Positions 44,877 through 53,255 of a DNA stretch of 64,000 bases are shown here, piece after piece. This DNA comes from Raineyella sp044508675 (GTDB lineage: Bacteria; Actinomycetota; Actinomycetes; Propionibacteriales; Propionibacteriaceae). The position numbers and the translations under genes are program-made. Where the stretch lies: contig JBIQHF010000006.1 in the NCBI GenBank assembly GCA_044508675.1, forward strand, positions 83,444-147,443, given 5' to 3'. The notes beneath the pieces are model-generated. The model did no database searches, was not told the origin of the DNA, and saw only the letters and a list, made by a program, of their open reading frames with translations. Position 1 is the first letter of the stretch, and each line of letters starts with the position of its first letter.

Positions 44877-45109
44877 ATCTCACTGTCAACGGCGACCCCT
44901 ACAGCGCGCGCAGCGGGGAGACCGTCCTCGACCTGGTGGCCGCCCGCGCCGGGCGTGAGCTCGACTCCGACGGACGGCCCGCCGACGGGGGCCGTCTCGG
45001 GATGGCCGTCGCGGTCGACCGGACGGTCCTGCCCCGCGGGAGCTGGGCCTCTGCCCTGCTGGCCGAGGGACAGCAGATCGAGATCGTCACCGCCGTCCAA
45101 GGCGGCTAG
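44873..45109 (+). CDS. thiS: Sulfur carrier protein ThiS
   Basis: Ubiquitin-like carrier of thiocarboxylate sulfur for the thiazole. 78 aa with the required C-terminal Gly-Gly (AVQGG), adenylated by ThiF. The middle (GRELDSDGRPADGGRLGM) is longer than in E. coli ThiS (66 aa). It overlaps thiO by 4 nt and ends 7 nt before thiG. Confidence 0.93.
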   Translation: MNLTVNGDPYSARSGETVLDLVAARAGRELDSDGRPADGGRLGMAVAVDRTVLPRGSWASALLAEGQQIEIVTAVQGG

Positions 45110-45116
45110 GAGCACG

Positions 45117-45992
45117 ATGACCATGACCGATCCCGTGACCACGACCCCCGTGACATCCGCATCCACCGACCCGACCCCCAGTACCCCCAGCACAGCCACG
45201 GCTGACGCAGCGCTCGTCATCGACGGCGTCGAGCTCGGGTCACGACTGATCATGGGCACCGGGGGCGCGACCTCTCTCGCGACCCTGGAGAAGGCGCTGG
45301 TCGCCTCGGGCACCGAGCTGACCACCGTCGCGATGCGCCGGCACGCCGCCCAGGGGCCCGATTCGGTCTTCGCGATCCTGGAGCGACTCGGCATCCGCGC
45401 CCTGCCCAACACCGCCGGCTGCTACACCGCCCGCGACGCCGTCCTGACCGCCGAACTGGCCCGGGAGGCCCTGGAGACCCGGTGGATCAAGCTCGAGGTG
45501 ATCGCCGACGAGGACACCCTGCTGCCCGACCCGGTGGAGCTGCTCAGTGCGGCGGAGGACCTGGTTGCCCGCGACTTCGTCGTGCTGGCCTACACCAACG
45601 ACGACCCGGCCCTGGCCCGCCGCCTGGAGGACGCGGGGGTCGCCGCGGTGATGCCGGCCGGTGCCCCGATCGGGACCGGGCTGGGCATCCTCAACCCGCA
45701 CAACATCGAACTGATCGTGGCCCGCGCCTCGATCCCCGTCGTCCTCGACGCCGGCATCGGCACCGCCTCCGAGGCAGCCCAGGCGATGGAGCTCGGCTGC
45801 GATGCCGTGCTGCTGGCCAGCGCCGTCACCCGGGCCCGGGACGCGGTCGGGATGGCTCAGGCGATGCGGCTCGCCGTGGAGGCAGGTCACCGTGCCCGCC
45901 TCGCCGGCCGCATCCCGCGACGTACGCTGGCCCTGGCCTCCAGTCCCCGCGGCGGGATGGTCACCGGATCCCGCGTGGAGGAGGCACTGTGA
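45117..45992 (+). CDS. thiG: Thiazole synthase
   Basis: Builds the thiamine thiazole phosphate from DXP, ThiS thiocarboxylate and dehydroglycine. 291 aa TIM barrel: LIMGTGGATSL, TVAMRRH, LPNTAGCYTARDAV, the Schiff-base Lys in WIKLEVI, and VVLDAGIGTASEAAQAMELG. The first about 35 residues are Thr/Pro/Ser-rich and absent from typical ThiG; a later start is possible, but AGGAG (45108-45112) lies 4 nt before ATG 45117. It overlaps thiF. Confidence 0.94.
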   Translation: MTMTDPVTTTPVTSASTDPTPSTPSTATADAALVIDGVELGSRLIMGTGGATSLATLEKALVASGTELTTVAMRRHAAQGPDSVFAILERLGIRALPNTAGCYTARDAVLTAELAREALETRWIKLEVIADEDTLLPDPVELLSAAEDLVARDFVVLAYTNDDPALARRLEDAGVAAVMPAGAPIGTGLGILNPHNIELIVARASIPVVLDAGIGTASEAAQAMELGCDAVLLASAVTRARDAVGMAQAMRLAVEAGHRARLAGRIPRRTLALASSPRGGMVTGSRVEEAL

Positions 45993-47137
45993 AGGCACTC
46001 GTCGAGCCGGGCGCGCCCCTGAGCGCTGCGGAGGCCGGACGCTACGCCCGCCACCTCACCCTGCCCGGGGTCGGGGCGGAGGGCCAGCGCCGGCTGCGCA
46101 ACGCCCGAGTACTGGTGATCGGGGCCGGCGGCCTCGGCGCCCCCGTCCTGCTCTACCTGGCCGCGGCCGGGGTCGGGACCCTTGGTGTCATCGACGACGA
46201 CGTGGTCGACCTGTCCAACCTGCAGCGCCAGGTCCTGCATCGCACCGAGGACCTCGGCCGGCCCAAGGCGGAGTCGGCCCGCGACGCCCTGCTGCGGCTC
46301 GACCCGGCCGCCCACGTCGAGGCGTACGTCGACCGGCTGGGCGGGGACAATGCCCTCGACCTGTTCGGGGCGTACGACCTGGTGCTCGACGGCACCGACA
46401 ACTTCGGCACCCGCTACCTGTCCAACGACGCCGCCGAGCTGACCGGAACCCCGCTGGTATGGGGATCGATCTTCCGGTTCCAGGGTCAGGTGAGCGTGTT
46501 CTGGCCCGGGCATGGCCCGATGCTGCGGGACCTTTTCCCGGACATCCCGCCGGCCGGCTCCGTGCCCTCCTGTGCCGAAGGTGGCGTGTTCGGGGCCCTG
46601 TGCGGGTCGATCGGCTCGGCGATGGCGACCGAGGCGATCAAGCTGGTCTGTGGGATCGGGGAGCCGCTCGTCGGCCGGGTGCTGGTCCACGACGCGCTGC
46701 GGGCCGAGCAACACACCCTGCGACTGGCGCCGGACCCGGACCGGGAACCGGTGACCTCGCTGGCCGAGGCGGTGGAGGCGTGCGCCGACACCGTCGAGCC
46801 GCGGGTGGACTCGATCACCGTCACCGAGGTCGTCGCCGCCCGGCAGGAGGGCCGCACCCCGGTGCTGCTGGACGTCCGGGACGACTGGGAACGGCAGGTG
46901 GTCACCGTGCCCGACGACCGTTGGGTGCCGCTGGACGAGGTCCGTGGCGGCGGTTGGGCGGCGGTTGCCGACACCTTGGAGGGGGCCGACGACGTGATCG
47001 TCTACTGCAAGGCCGGGGTGCGCTCGGCGGAGGCTGTCCGCCTGTTGTCCGAGGGCGCTCCCGCCGGTGTCCGGCTGCGCAGCCTCACCGGCGGAGTGCT
47101 GGCCTGGGCGCGCGAACAGGGCGGCGCCGTCTACTGA
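45989..47137 (+). CDS. thiF: ThiF/MoeB adenylyltransferase with rhodanese domain
   Basis: 382 aa. The E1-like domain (about 10-260) has the ATP motif VIGAGGLGAPVLLYLA, DDDVVDLSNLQRQ and PSCAEGGVFGALCGSIGS with the probable catalytic Cys. C-terminal rhodanese domain (about 275-382) with LLDVRDDWERQ and the persulfide Cys loop CKAGVRSAEAV. Fused MoeBR-type enzymes serve ThiS, MoaD and tRNA thiolation; the operon places it with ThiS. GTG 45989 overlaps the thiG stop. The second zinc-type Cys pair known from MoeB is not obvious. Confidence 0.93.
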   Translation: MKALVEPGAPLSAAEAGRYARHLTLPGVGAEGQRRLRNARVLVIGAGGLGAPVLLYLAAAGVGTLGVIDDDVVDLSNLQRQVLHRTEDLGRPKAESARDALLRLDPAAHVEAYVDRLGGDNALDLFGAYDLVLDGTDNFGTRYLSNDAAELTGTPLVWGSIFRFQGQVSVFWPGHGPMLRDLFPDIPPAGSVPSCAEGGVFGALCGSIGSAMATEAIKLVCGIGEPLVGRVLVHDALRAEQHTLRLAPDPDREPVTSLAEAVEACADTVEPRVDSITVTEVVAARQEGRTPVLLDVRDDWERQVVTVPDDRWVPLDEVRGGGWAAVADTLEGADDVIVYCKAGVRSAEAVRLLSEGAPAGVRLRSLTGGVLAWAREQGGAVY

Positions 47138-47194
47138 CGGGCACCGCCCTGCCCACCTCACGGACCAGCCGCTCGACCCCGCAGGGCCGTCGGG

Positions 47195-48922
47195 TCAGCC
47201 GTTGGCCTGCTTGGTGATCGAGAAGAACGTCGTGGTGCCGGAGACCTCGTTGGCGACCGCGAGCAGCGGCTGCCCGGTCGGCGAGTCCGCGGCGGGGATG
47301 AACGCCAGGCCCTCGGCGCCGAGGTCACCGGCCTCGGGGGAGGACTGCTCGACGCTGAAGTCCCGGTTGTTCACGTACGTGGTGAACGTGGCGTCCTTGG
47401 GGTCGGTGACGTCGTAGACCACGACCCCACCGATCCGCTCCAGGCCGATGAACGCGTACGTACGGTCGCCGACCCGGCCGATGGCCACGCCCTCGGGCTC
47501 GGGGCCCTTGTCGTCGGAACGGTTGTCGAAGGCGGCCTCGGCGTTGTCGGAGTTGAACCACTGCGGCAGGGCCTCGGCGGTGATCTGCTCGAACTGGGAG
47601 CCGGAGTCGAAGACCTGCTCGCCGTCGGTGGTCCAGATCGAGAACGAGCGTCCCCCGAAGCCGTACAGCTCGGTGTAGCAGTCGCGGGCGGCGTCGTAGC
47701 CGGCGGAGTTGGTGACCTTCAGCCGGCCGATCCGGCCGTCCTGCTGGAGCTCGGCCGCGTTCGGGAACTCGGCGCTGCACAGGGTCAGGTCCTTGACCCG
47801 CTCCTCCTCGGAGTAGGCGTCCCAGTCGCGGGAGTCACCCTCGTTGGCGGTGACCAGGTAGGTCTGGCCATCGGCCTGGTAGGAGGCGATCGCGTCGGGC
47901 AGGTAGAAGGACGTCACCGGTGCATTGACGAACTTGATGCTGCCGGACTTGGCCTGGCCGTCCCGATCGGACAGGTCGGCCAGGGTCGTCGACCAGTCCT
48001 GGGTGCCCAGCGGGTGGATGGCTCGGACCCGGGCGGAGGCGACATGGACCTCGGCGATCGCGTTCGCCTCCTGCAGGGTGACGTACGCGGTCTTGCCGTC
48101 GGCGGAGATGGTGACGTACTCGGGCTCGAGGTTGGCCGAGACCGGGTTCTTCACGCCCGAGGCGTCGGGGCCGAAGATCCGCAGGCCCTCGGGCAGGTCG
48201 GCGTTGCGCCGGTCGAACTTGTTGAAGTCCGCGGTGCGGACCCGGTTCTGCTTCGGCGCCTCGACCTTCTTGGAGACCATGATCACCGAGACGGTGCCCT
48301 CAGGGTCGTGGGCGTAGGTCGTCTCGCCGTTGGGCAGCTGCTTCATGCCGTCCGGCTCGCCCTCGTTCGCCACGACGACGTACTTGCCCTCCGGGGTGAA
48401 GGTCAGCATGTCCGGCAGGGCGCCGACGCGGACCGCACCGAGGATGGTGGGCTCGGCGGCGTTGGCGTCGAAGAAGACCACCCAGCCGTTGTCGGTCTTG
48501 GGGTCGCTCTCGACCGCTGCAGCACCCAAGCCGTCGGCCCGGACGGCAACCGAGTTCACGATCGCCCGGTCGGACACGTGCGACCCGTCGCCCGCGGACA
48601 CGCCACGCACGTCCAGGGTGGCGACCTTGGCCGGGTTGCTCGGGTCGGAGGCATCGAGGACATCGACGGCCCCGGACTTGGCGTTCACCACGAAGGCCCG
48701 CTGGGTGGCCGCGTGGAACTGGACGATCTCGGCGGAGCTCTCGTCGAAGACGCCGGTGGCGTACGTGCCCAGCGGTGCCAGGGCCAGGCCGGCATCGGGG
48801 GCCGAACGGGTGACCGGCTCGACGGCGGCCGCCGGGGTGAGGGCGAGGCCGGTGGCAGCGATGGTCAGGGTGAGACCGGCTGCGAACAGGGCGGTGGTGC
48901 GACGGGTGAACGTGGGGGACAC
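47195..48922 (-). CDS. Exported choice-of-anchor I domain protein
   Basis: A 575-aa secreted protein. Signal peptide about 1-31 (RRTTALFAAGLTLTIAATGLAL then an AAA cleavage region). The rest is a beta-propeller-like choice-of-anchor I domain: LAPLGTYATGVFDESSAEIVQFH, GALPDMLTFTPEGKYVVVANEGEPDG, YVTISADGKTAYVTLQEANAIAEV and IGRVGDRTYAFIGLERIGG. Four Cys may form disulfides. No C-terminal sorting signal is visible. AAGGAG lies 5 nt before GTG 48922. The function of this family is poorly known; some are near phosphatases. Confidence 0.85.
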   Translation of the reverse strand: MSPTFTRRTTALFAAGLTLTIAATGLALTPAAAVEPVTRSAPDAGLALAPLGTYATGVFDESSAEIVQFHAATQRAFVVNAKSGAVDVLDASDPSNPAKVATLDVRGVSAGDGSHVSDRAIVNSVAVRADGLGAAAVESDPKTDNGWVVFFDANAAEPTILGAVRVGALPDMLTFTPEGKYVVVANEGEPDGMKQLPNGETTYAHDPEGTVSVIMVSKKVEAPKQNRVRTADFNKFDRRNADLPEGLRIFGPDASGVKNPVSANLEPEYVTISADGKTAYVTLQEANAIAEVHVASARVRAIHPLGTQDWSTTLADLSDRDGQAKSGSIKFVNAPVTSFYLPDAIASYQADGQTYLVTANEGDSRDWDAYSEEERVKDLTLCSAEFPNAAELQQDGRIGRLKVTNSAGYDAARDCYTELYGFGGRSFSIWTTDGEQVFDSGSQFEQITAEALPQWFNSDNAEAAFDNRSDDKGPEPEGVAIGRVGDRTYAFIGLERIGGVVVYDVTDPKDATFTTYVNNRDFSVEQSSPEAGDLGAEGLAFIPAADSPTGQPLLAVANEVSGTTTFFSITKQANG

Positions 48923-49076
48923 GTCGACTCCTTCGGGAGGTCGTCTACAGGCGATGGATATCGGAGGCAACCTAGGAGGGGCACGTGAACCGCTGGCGGC
49001 CCGCAGGTGAACTGCCGGCGACCACGGGCAGCGGACAATCGTGGGGCGGCTTGGCCGATCTGTGATGATGGGGTGC

Positions 49077-49673
49077 ATGGCCCCGACCACTTCTTCCGAC
49101 CAGGCTCGCCCCACCCGGCGGATGCCGCGGCCCTCGGTCCGTGACCTGATCATCGCCATGGGCGTGGTCCTGGTGCCGATCCTGGTGGTGACGTGGCTGT
49201 TCACCAACAACCTGGAGGACTACCCGGTGGAGTCCGTCGATCCGGCACCGGTGGTGGCCGAAGCCCGGGCCGAGGCGCCGTACCCGGTCCTGGTGCCGCA
49301 GAACCTGCCCATCGGCGAGGGCGGGTGGACGATCACCCGGGCCCAATGGGTCGCGCAGGGTGAACCGGTCCGCGCCGGCGAGGGCGTCTCGGCGAGCAAC
49401 GAGTGGTTGTGGGGGGCCCTGGACCCTACCGGCACCTACTACGCGGTCAACCAGTCCGATGGCGACTGGCGCCGGTTGGTCGACGACGTCTCCCGGGGCG
49501 GCGTCCGGGACGGCACCTCCACGGTCGGCGGCCAGGAGTGGCAGCGCTGGATCTCCCCGGACGGACGCACCCGGGTGCTGCTGCGCGAGGGCGGCGGCTA
49601 CTCCGTCACCGTGACGGCCGACGCCACGTACGAGGGCCTGGAGGCCCTGGCCTCCACCCTGTCGACCGACTGA
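49077..49673 (+). CDS. DUF4245 membrane-anchored protein
   Basis: A 198-aa protein: N-terminal Pro/Arg-rich stretch, one membrane segment (LIIAMGVVLVPILVVTWLF, about 23-42) and an extracytoplasmic domain with YPVLVPQNLPIG and YYAVNQSDGDWRRLVDDVSRGG. It matches DUF4245, found near glpX and xseBA in mycobacteria. ATG 49077 lies 8 nt after GATGAT, with no Shine-Dalgarno. Function unknown. Confidence 0.85.
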   Translation: MAPTTSSDQARPTRRMPRPSVRDLIIAMGVVLVPILVVTWLFTNNLEDYPVESVDPAPVVAEARAEAPYPVLVPQNLPIGEGGWTITRAQWVAQGEPVRAGEGVSASNEWLWGALDPTGTYYAVNQSDGDWRRLVDDVSRGGVRDGTSTVGGQEWQRWISPDGRTRVLLREGGGYSVTVTADATYEGLEALASTLSTD

Positions 49674-49700
49674 CCCGACCCTGTCGACCCGACTCAGCCG

Positions 49701-49922
49701 CTAGTCCCCGGCGTCCGACGACCGCTGCGCACGGGCCGCCTCGATCCGGGCCCGCGCCCCGTCCAGCCAGCCCTGGCAGATGTCGGCGAGCCGCTCGCCG
49801 CGCTCCCACAGCGCCAGTGACTCCGACAGCGTCGCCCCACCCGACTCGAGCTGCTGGACCACCTGGACCAGTTGTTCGCGGGCCTGCTCGTAGCTGAGCT
49901 CCTCCGACCCCTGTTCACTCAT
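49701..49922 (-). CDS. xseB: Exodeoxyribonuclease VII small subunit
   Basis: A 73-aa helical-hairpin subunit that binds XseA and assists degradation of single-stranded DNA. Visible: LSYEQAREQLVQVVQQLESGGATLSESLALWERGERLAD, the family signature with GxxxLxxSLxLxERG. Its ATG overlaps the 3' end of xseA by 8 nt, and GGAGG lies upstream inside that gene. Operon xseA-xseB. Confidence 0.93.
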   Translation of the reverse strand: MSEQGSEELSYEQAREQLVQVVQQLESGGATLSESLALWERGERLADICQGWLDGARARIEAARAQRSSDAGD

Positions 49923-51162
49923 CGAATCCTCCTTCTTCCCGGCCCTCGATCTCGACCACCTGTACCACCATCGTGCCGTCGGCCACCCGGGCCACCAGGC
50001 CGTCCCCCTCGTCCACCATCGCGATCGAGGTCACCGGACGGTCGTCGGCGTCGAGCAGGATGGCATAGCCACGCTCCAGCGTCGATTGCGGGGACAGGGC
50101 CCGCACCCGTTGGCGGGCGTGCTCCAACCCGTCGCGTTCGGAACGGACCCGGCCGTCGATGGCCCGCAGGGCCCGGGCCCGCAGACCGGCCAGCCGCTCG
50201 GCCTGCAGGTCCAGAGTGCCGGTCGGGGCCTGCAGCACCGGCCGGGAGCGCAACCCGGCCAGGTGCTCGGCCCGGCCGGACACCGCCCGGTCGACGGCGA
50301 TGTCGAGCCGTTGACGGGCCTGGGCCACGAGGCCCAGCTCGGCCGCGGCATCAGGCACGACGTGCTTGGCAGCGTCGGTGGGAGTGGCGGCGCGGTAGTC
50401 GGCGACCAGGTCGAGGATCGGCTGGTCCGGCTCGTGGCCGATGGCACTGACCACTGGGGTATGGGCCCGCGCCACCGCCCGGACCAGTCCCTCGTCGCTG
50501 AACGGCAGCAGGTCCTCCAGCGAGCCGCCACCACGGGCGATGATGATCACGTCCACCTCGGGGTCAGCGTCCAGCCCGGCCAGCGCGGACATCACCTCGG
50601 CCGCGGCCTGTGGTCCCTGCACCAGGGTGTGGCGGACCTGCGTCCGGACCGCGGGCCAGCGGCGGCGCATGATTTCCAGCACGTCCCGCTCGGCGGCGGA
50701 GCCGGCGCCGGTGACCAGGCCGACCCGGCGCGGGAGGACCGGCAGGCGCTTCTTGTGGATCGGGTCGAACAGCCCCTCGGCCTGCAGCATCCGCTTCAGC
50801 TGCTCCAGGTGGGCGAGCAGGCGCCCCTCCCCGGAGGCCCGGATCTCCATCACCTCGTAGCTGAGCCGACCGTTCTTGAGCCAGTAGCGTGGCTTCACCC
50901 GGGTGACGACCGTGGTGTTCACGGTCAGCGGGCCGGCGATGTCCAGCACCGCGACCGGGCAGGAGGCTTCCACCGACACCTCCTCGGTGAGGTCGCGCAG
51001 CGTCAGGTACGCGTAGCCGTTGCGGTGCCGGTTCAGCTCGATCACCTGCGCCTCGACCCACACCTCACCGAGCCGCTCGACCCAGCCGCGCACGGCCATG
51101 GCAATCGTACGCAGGGGCTGCGGGTTCTCCGGGGTGGACGAGAGTTTCCGGGCGACAGGCAC
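49915..51162 (-). CDS. xseA: Exodeoxyribonuclease VII large subunit
   Basis: Degrades single-stranded DNA from both ends together with XseB. 415 aa: N-terminal OB-fold (about 20-120), central nuclease core with RVGLVTGAGSAAERDVL, IIARGGGSLEDLLPF and ISAIGHEPDQPI, then a coiled coil (about 290-360) and ERGYAILLDADDRPV. I chose GTG 51162 because TAGGGT ends 7 nt upstream (leaderless pattern); GTG 51186 is in frame. It is divergent from ispH with back-to-back leaderless promoters. Confidence 0.93.
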   Translation of the reverse strand: MPVARKLSSTPENPQPLRTIAMAVRGWVERLGEVWVEAQVIELNRHRNGYAYLTLRDLTEEVSVEASCPVAVLDIAGPLTVNTTVVTRVKPRYWLKNGRLSYEVMEIRASGEGRLLAHLEQLKRMLQAEGLFDPIHKKRLPVLPRRVGLVTGAGSAAERDVLEIMRRRWPAVRTQVRHTLVQGPQAAAEVMSALAGLDADPEVDVIIIARGGGSLEDLLPFSDEGLVRAVARAHTPVVSAIGHEPDQPILDLVADYRAATPTDAAKHVVPDAAAELGLVAQARQRLDIAVDRAVSGRAEHLAGLRSRPVLQAPTGTLDLQAERLAGLRARALRAIDGRVRSERDGLEHARQRVRALSPQSTLERGYAILLDADDRPVTSIAMVDEGDGLVARVADGTMVVQVVEIEGREEGGFDE

Positions 51163-51200
51163 GACGACCACCCTACGACCCGACACCTACACTGGGGGCC

Positions 51201-52217
51201 ATGACGACCTCCCTCCCGTCCGAACCGCAGGTGGCTCCCACCGAGCAGCAGTCCGGCCCGGCCACGTCCAGGCGCGTCGTGGTCGCCGCCCCTCGCGGCT
51301 ACTGCGCCGGCGTGGACCGTGCCGTGCAGACCGTGGAGAAGGCGCTCGAGACGTACGGTGCGCCGATCTACGTACGCAAGCAGATCGTGCACAACAAGTA
51401 CGTGGTGGAGACGCTCTCCGAGCGCGGCGCGATCTTCGTCGACGAGCTGGACGAGGTGCCGGACGGTGCGCTGGTCATCTTCTCCGCCCACGGCGTCTCG
51501 CCGGCGGTGAAGGCCGACGCCGAGGAGCGAGGCCTGCGCACGATCGACGCGACCTGCCCGCTGGTCACCAAGGTGCACCACGAGGCCAAGCGCTTCGCGA
51601 CCCAAGACCTGCAGATCCTGCTGATCGGCCACGGCGGACACGAGGAGGTCGAGGGCACCTCGGGCGAGGCGCCCGAGCACATCACCCTGGTCGAGCACCC
51701 CGAGGACGTCGACGAGCTGGAGGTCGAGGACCCGACCCGGGTCGCGTGGCTGTCCCAGACCACGCTGAGCGTGGACGAGACGATGGAGACCGTCGACCGG
51801 TTGCGGGCCAAGTTCCCGGAGCTGATCGACCCACCCAGCGATGACATCTGCTACGCCACCCAGAACCGCCAGTCCGCGGTCAAGGAGATCGCCGCCGGTG
51901 CCGACCTGGTGATCGTCGTCGGGTCGGCGAACTCGTCGAATTCGGTCCGTCTGGTCGAGGTGGCCCTGGAAGCCGGCGCAAAGGCTGCCCACCGGATCGA
52001 CCAGGCCGACGAGATCGACCCGGACTGGTTGGACGGCGTCTCGACCGTCGGCATCACCTCCGGCGCGTCGGTGCCCGAGGTCCTGGTGCAGGGCGTGCTG
52101 GAATACCTCCAGCAGCAGGGCTTCCCACCGGCCGAGCAGTCGCGGCTGGTCGAGGAGAACCTGACCTTCGCCCTGCCGCACGAGCTGCGCACCTCGCGCC
52201 GGGCCCCGCGGCCCTGA
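51201..52217 (+). CDS. ispH: 4-hydroxy-3-methylbut-2-enyl diphosphate reductase
   Basis: Last step of the MEP isoprenoid pathway, a 4Fe-4S enzyme. 338 aa. The three cluster Cys are in RGYCAGVDRAV, DATCPLVTKVH and DDICYATQNRQ. SAHGVSPAV and GHEEVEGT (GHGGHEEVEGT) carry the usual His and Glu residues. A 25-residue Ser/Thr/Gln N-terminus is extra. TACACT (51188-51193) ends 7 nt before ATG 51201 (leaderless pattern). M. tuberculosis has lytB2 in the same place. Confidence 0.96.
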   Translation: MTTSLPSEPQVAPTEQQSGPATSRRVVVAAPRGYCAGVDRAVQTVEKALETYGAPIYVRKQIVHNKYVVETLSERGAIFVDELDEVPDGALVIFSAHGVSPAVKADAEERGLRTIDATCPLVTKVHHEAKRFATQDLQILLIGHGGHEEVEGTSGEAPEHITLVEHPEDVDELEVEDPTRVAWLSQTTLSVDETMETVDRLRAKFPELIDPPSDDICYATQNRQSAVKEIAAGADLVIVVGSANSSNSVRLVEVALEAGAKAAHRIDQADEIDPDWLDGVSTVGITSGASVPEVLVQGVLEYLQQQGFPPAEQSRLVEENLTFALPHELRTSRRAPRP

Positions 52218-52277
52218 CCCGGGCCGACCGAGCGACCGACAGCCCGTTCCCGGAATCGCCCAGCACCAGGAGTAGCC

Positions 52278-53225
52278 ATGTCCGACGTCGCGCCGGTCCA
52301 GATCATCCGTCCCCGGGAGGTGTCCCTCGGCGGCTCGGGCGGCACGCGAGTCCGCCGTACGCTGCCGGATCGGCATCGATCGCTGATCGGCGCCTGGTGT
52401 TTCCTGGACCACTTCGGGCCGGTTCCGGTCGCCGAGGGCGGTATGCGGGTCGCCCCGCATCCGCACACCGCGCTGCAGACCGTGACCTGGCTGTTCTCCG
52501 GCCAGGTCGAGCACCGCGACTCCCTCGGCACCCGGATGGTCGTCAAGCCCGGCCAGCTCAACCTGATGACCGCCGGACGCGGCATCAACCATTCCGAGTA
52601 CTCCATCCCCAACAGCCCGGCGCTGCACGGTGTCCAGCTCTGGACCGCCCTGCCGGCCGCCGACCGCTTCGTCGACCCGCGGTTCGACCACTACGAGCCC
52701 GAGCCGGTCGCGCTCGGTGACAACCAGCTGCGGGTGTTCCTCGGCGAACTGGCCGGCAGTGCCTCACCGGTGGGGACGTACAGCCCGCTGGTCGGCGCCG
52801 AGATCGTGCTGGGCGGCCAGGAGCTCACCCTCGACCTGGATCCGACCTGGCAGCACGGCATCCTGGTCGACTCGGGCCGCATCACCGTCGACGGCGAACT
52901 CATCGCCGACACCGAGGTCGGCTACGTCGCGCCCGGACGGGACCGCTGTCTGGTCCGCCTCGAGCAGGCCGGTCCGCGCCCGACCAGGCTGGTCCTGATC
53001 GGTGGGGAGCCGCTGGGGGAGCAGATCCTCATGTGGTGGAACTTCATCGGTCGCTCCCACTCCGAGGTCGCCAACTACCAGGCCAATTGGCAGGCGGCGA
53101 TCGGGCGCTCCGACGGGCTGGGCACCAACCCTCGCCAGTTCGGGCCGATCACCCCGCTGACCGACCACGAGCCGCCGATCCCTGCCCCGCCGCTGCCCCC
53201 GGTACGGTTGCGTCCGCGCGGCTGA
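52278..53225 (+). CDS. Pirin family protein
   Basis: A 315-aa double-cupin protein. The N-terminal cupin holds the metal-ligand pattern APHPHTALQTVTWLFSGQVEHRDS (three His and Glu); the middle TAGRGINHSE and RLWTALP-like segment are pirin hallmarks, and the C-terminal cupin follows. Bacterial pirins can have quercetinase-like or regulatory roles; this one is not assigned. CAGGAG lies about 7 nt before ATG 52278. It follows ispH at 60 nt. Confidence 0.92.
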   Translation: MSDVAPVQIIRPREVSLGGSGGTRVRRTLPDRHRSLIGAWCFLDHFGPVPVAEGGMRVAPHPHTALQTVTWLFSGQVEHRDSLGTRMVVKPGQLNLMTAGRGINHSEYSIPNSPALHGVQLWTALPAADRFVDPRFDHYEPEPVALGDNQLRVFLGELAGSASPVGTYSPLVGAEIVLGGQELTLDLDPTWQHGILVDSGRITVDGELIADTEVGYVAPGRDRCLVRLEQAGPRPTRLVLIGGEPLGEQILMWWNFIGRSHSEVANYQANWQAAIGRSDGLGTNPRQFGPITPLTDHEPPIPAPPLPPVRLRPRG

Positions 53226-53255
53226 CGAGGGCGCGGTCCCGGGTACGCTCGCCGC

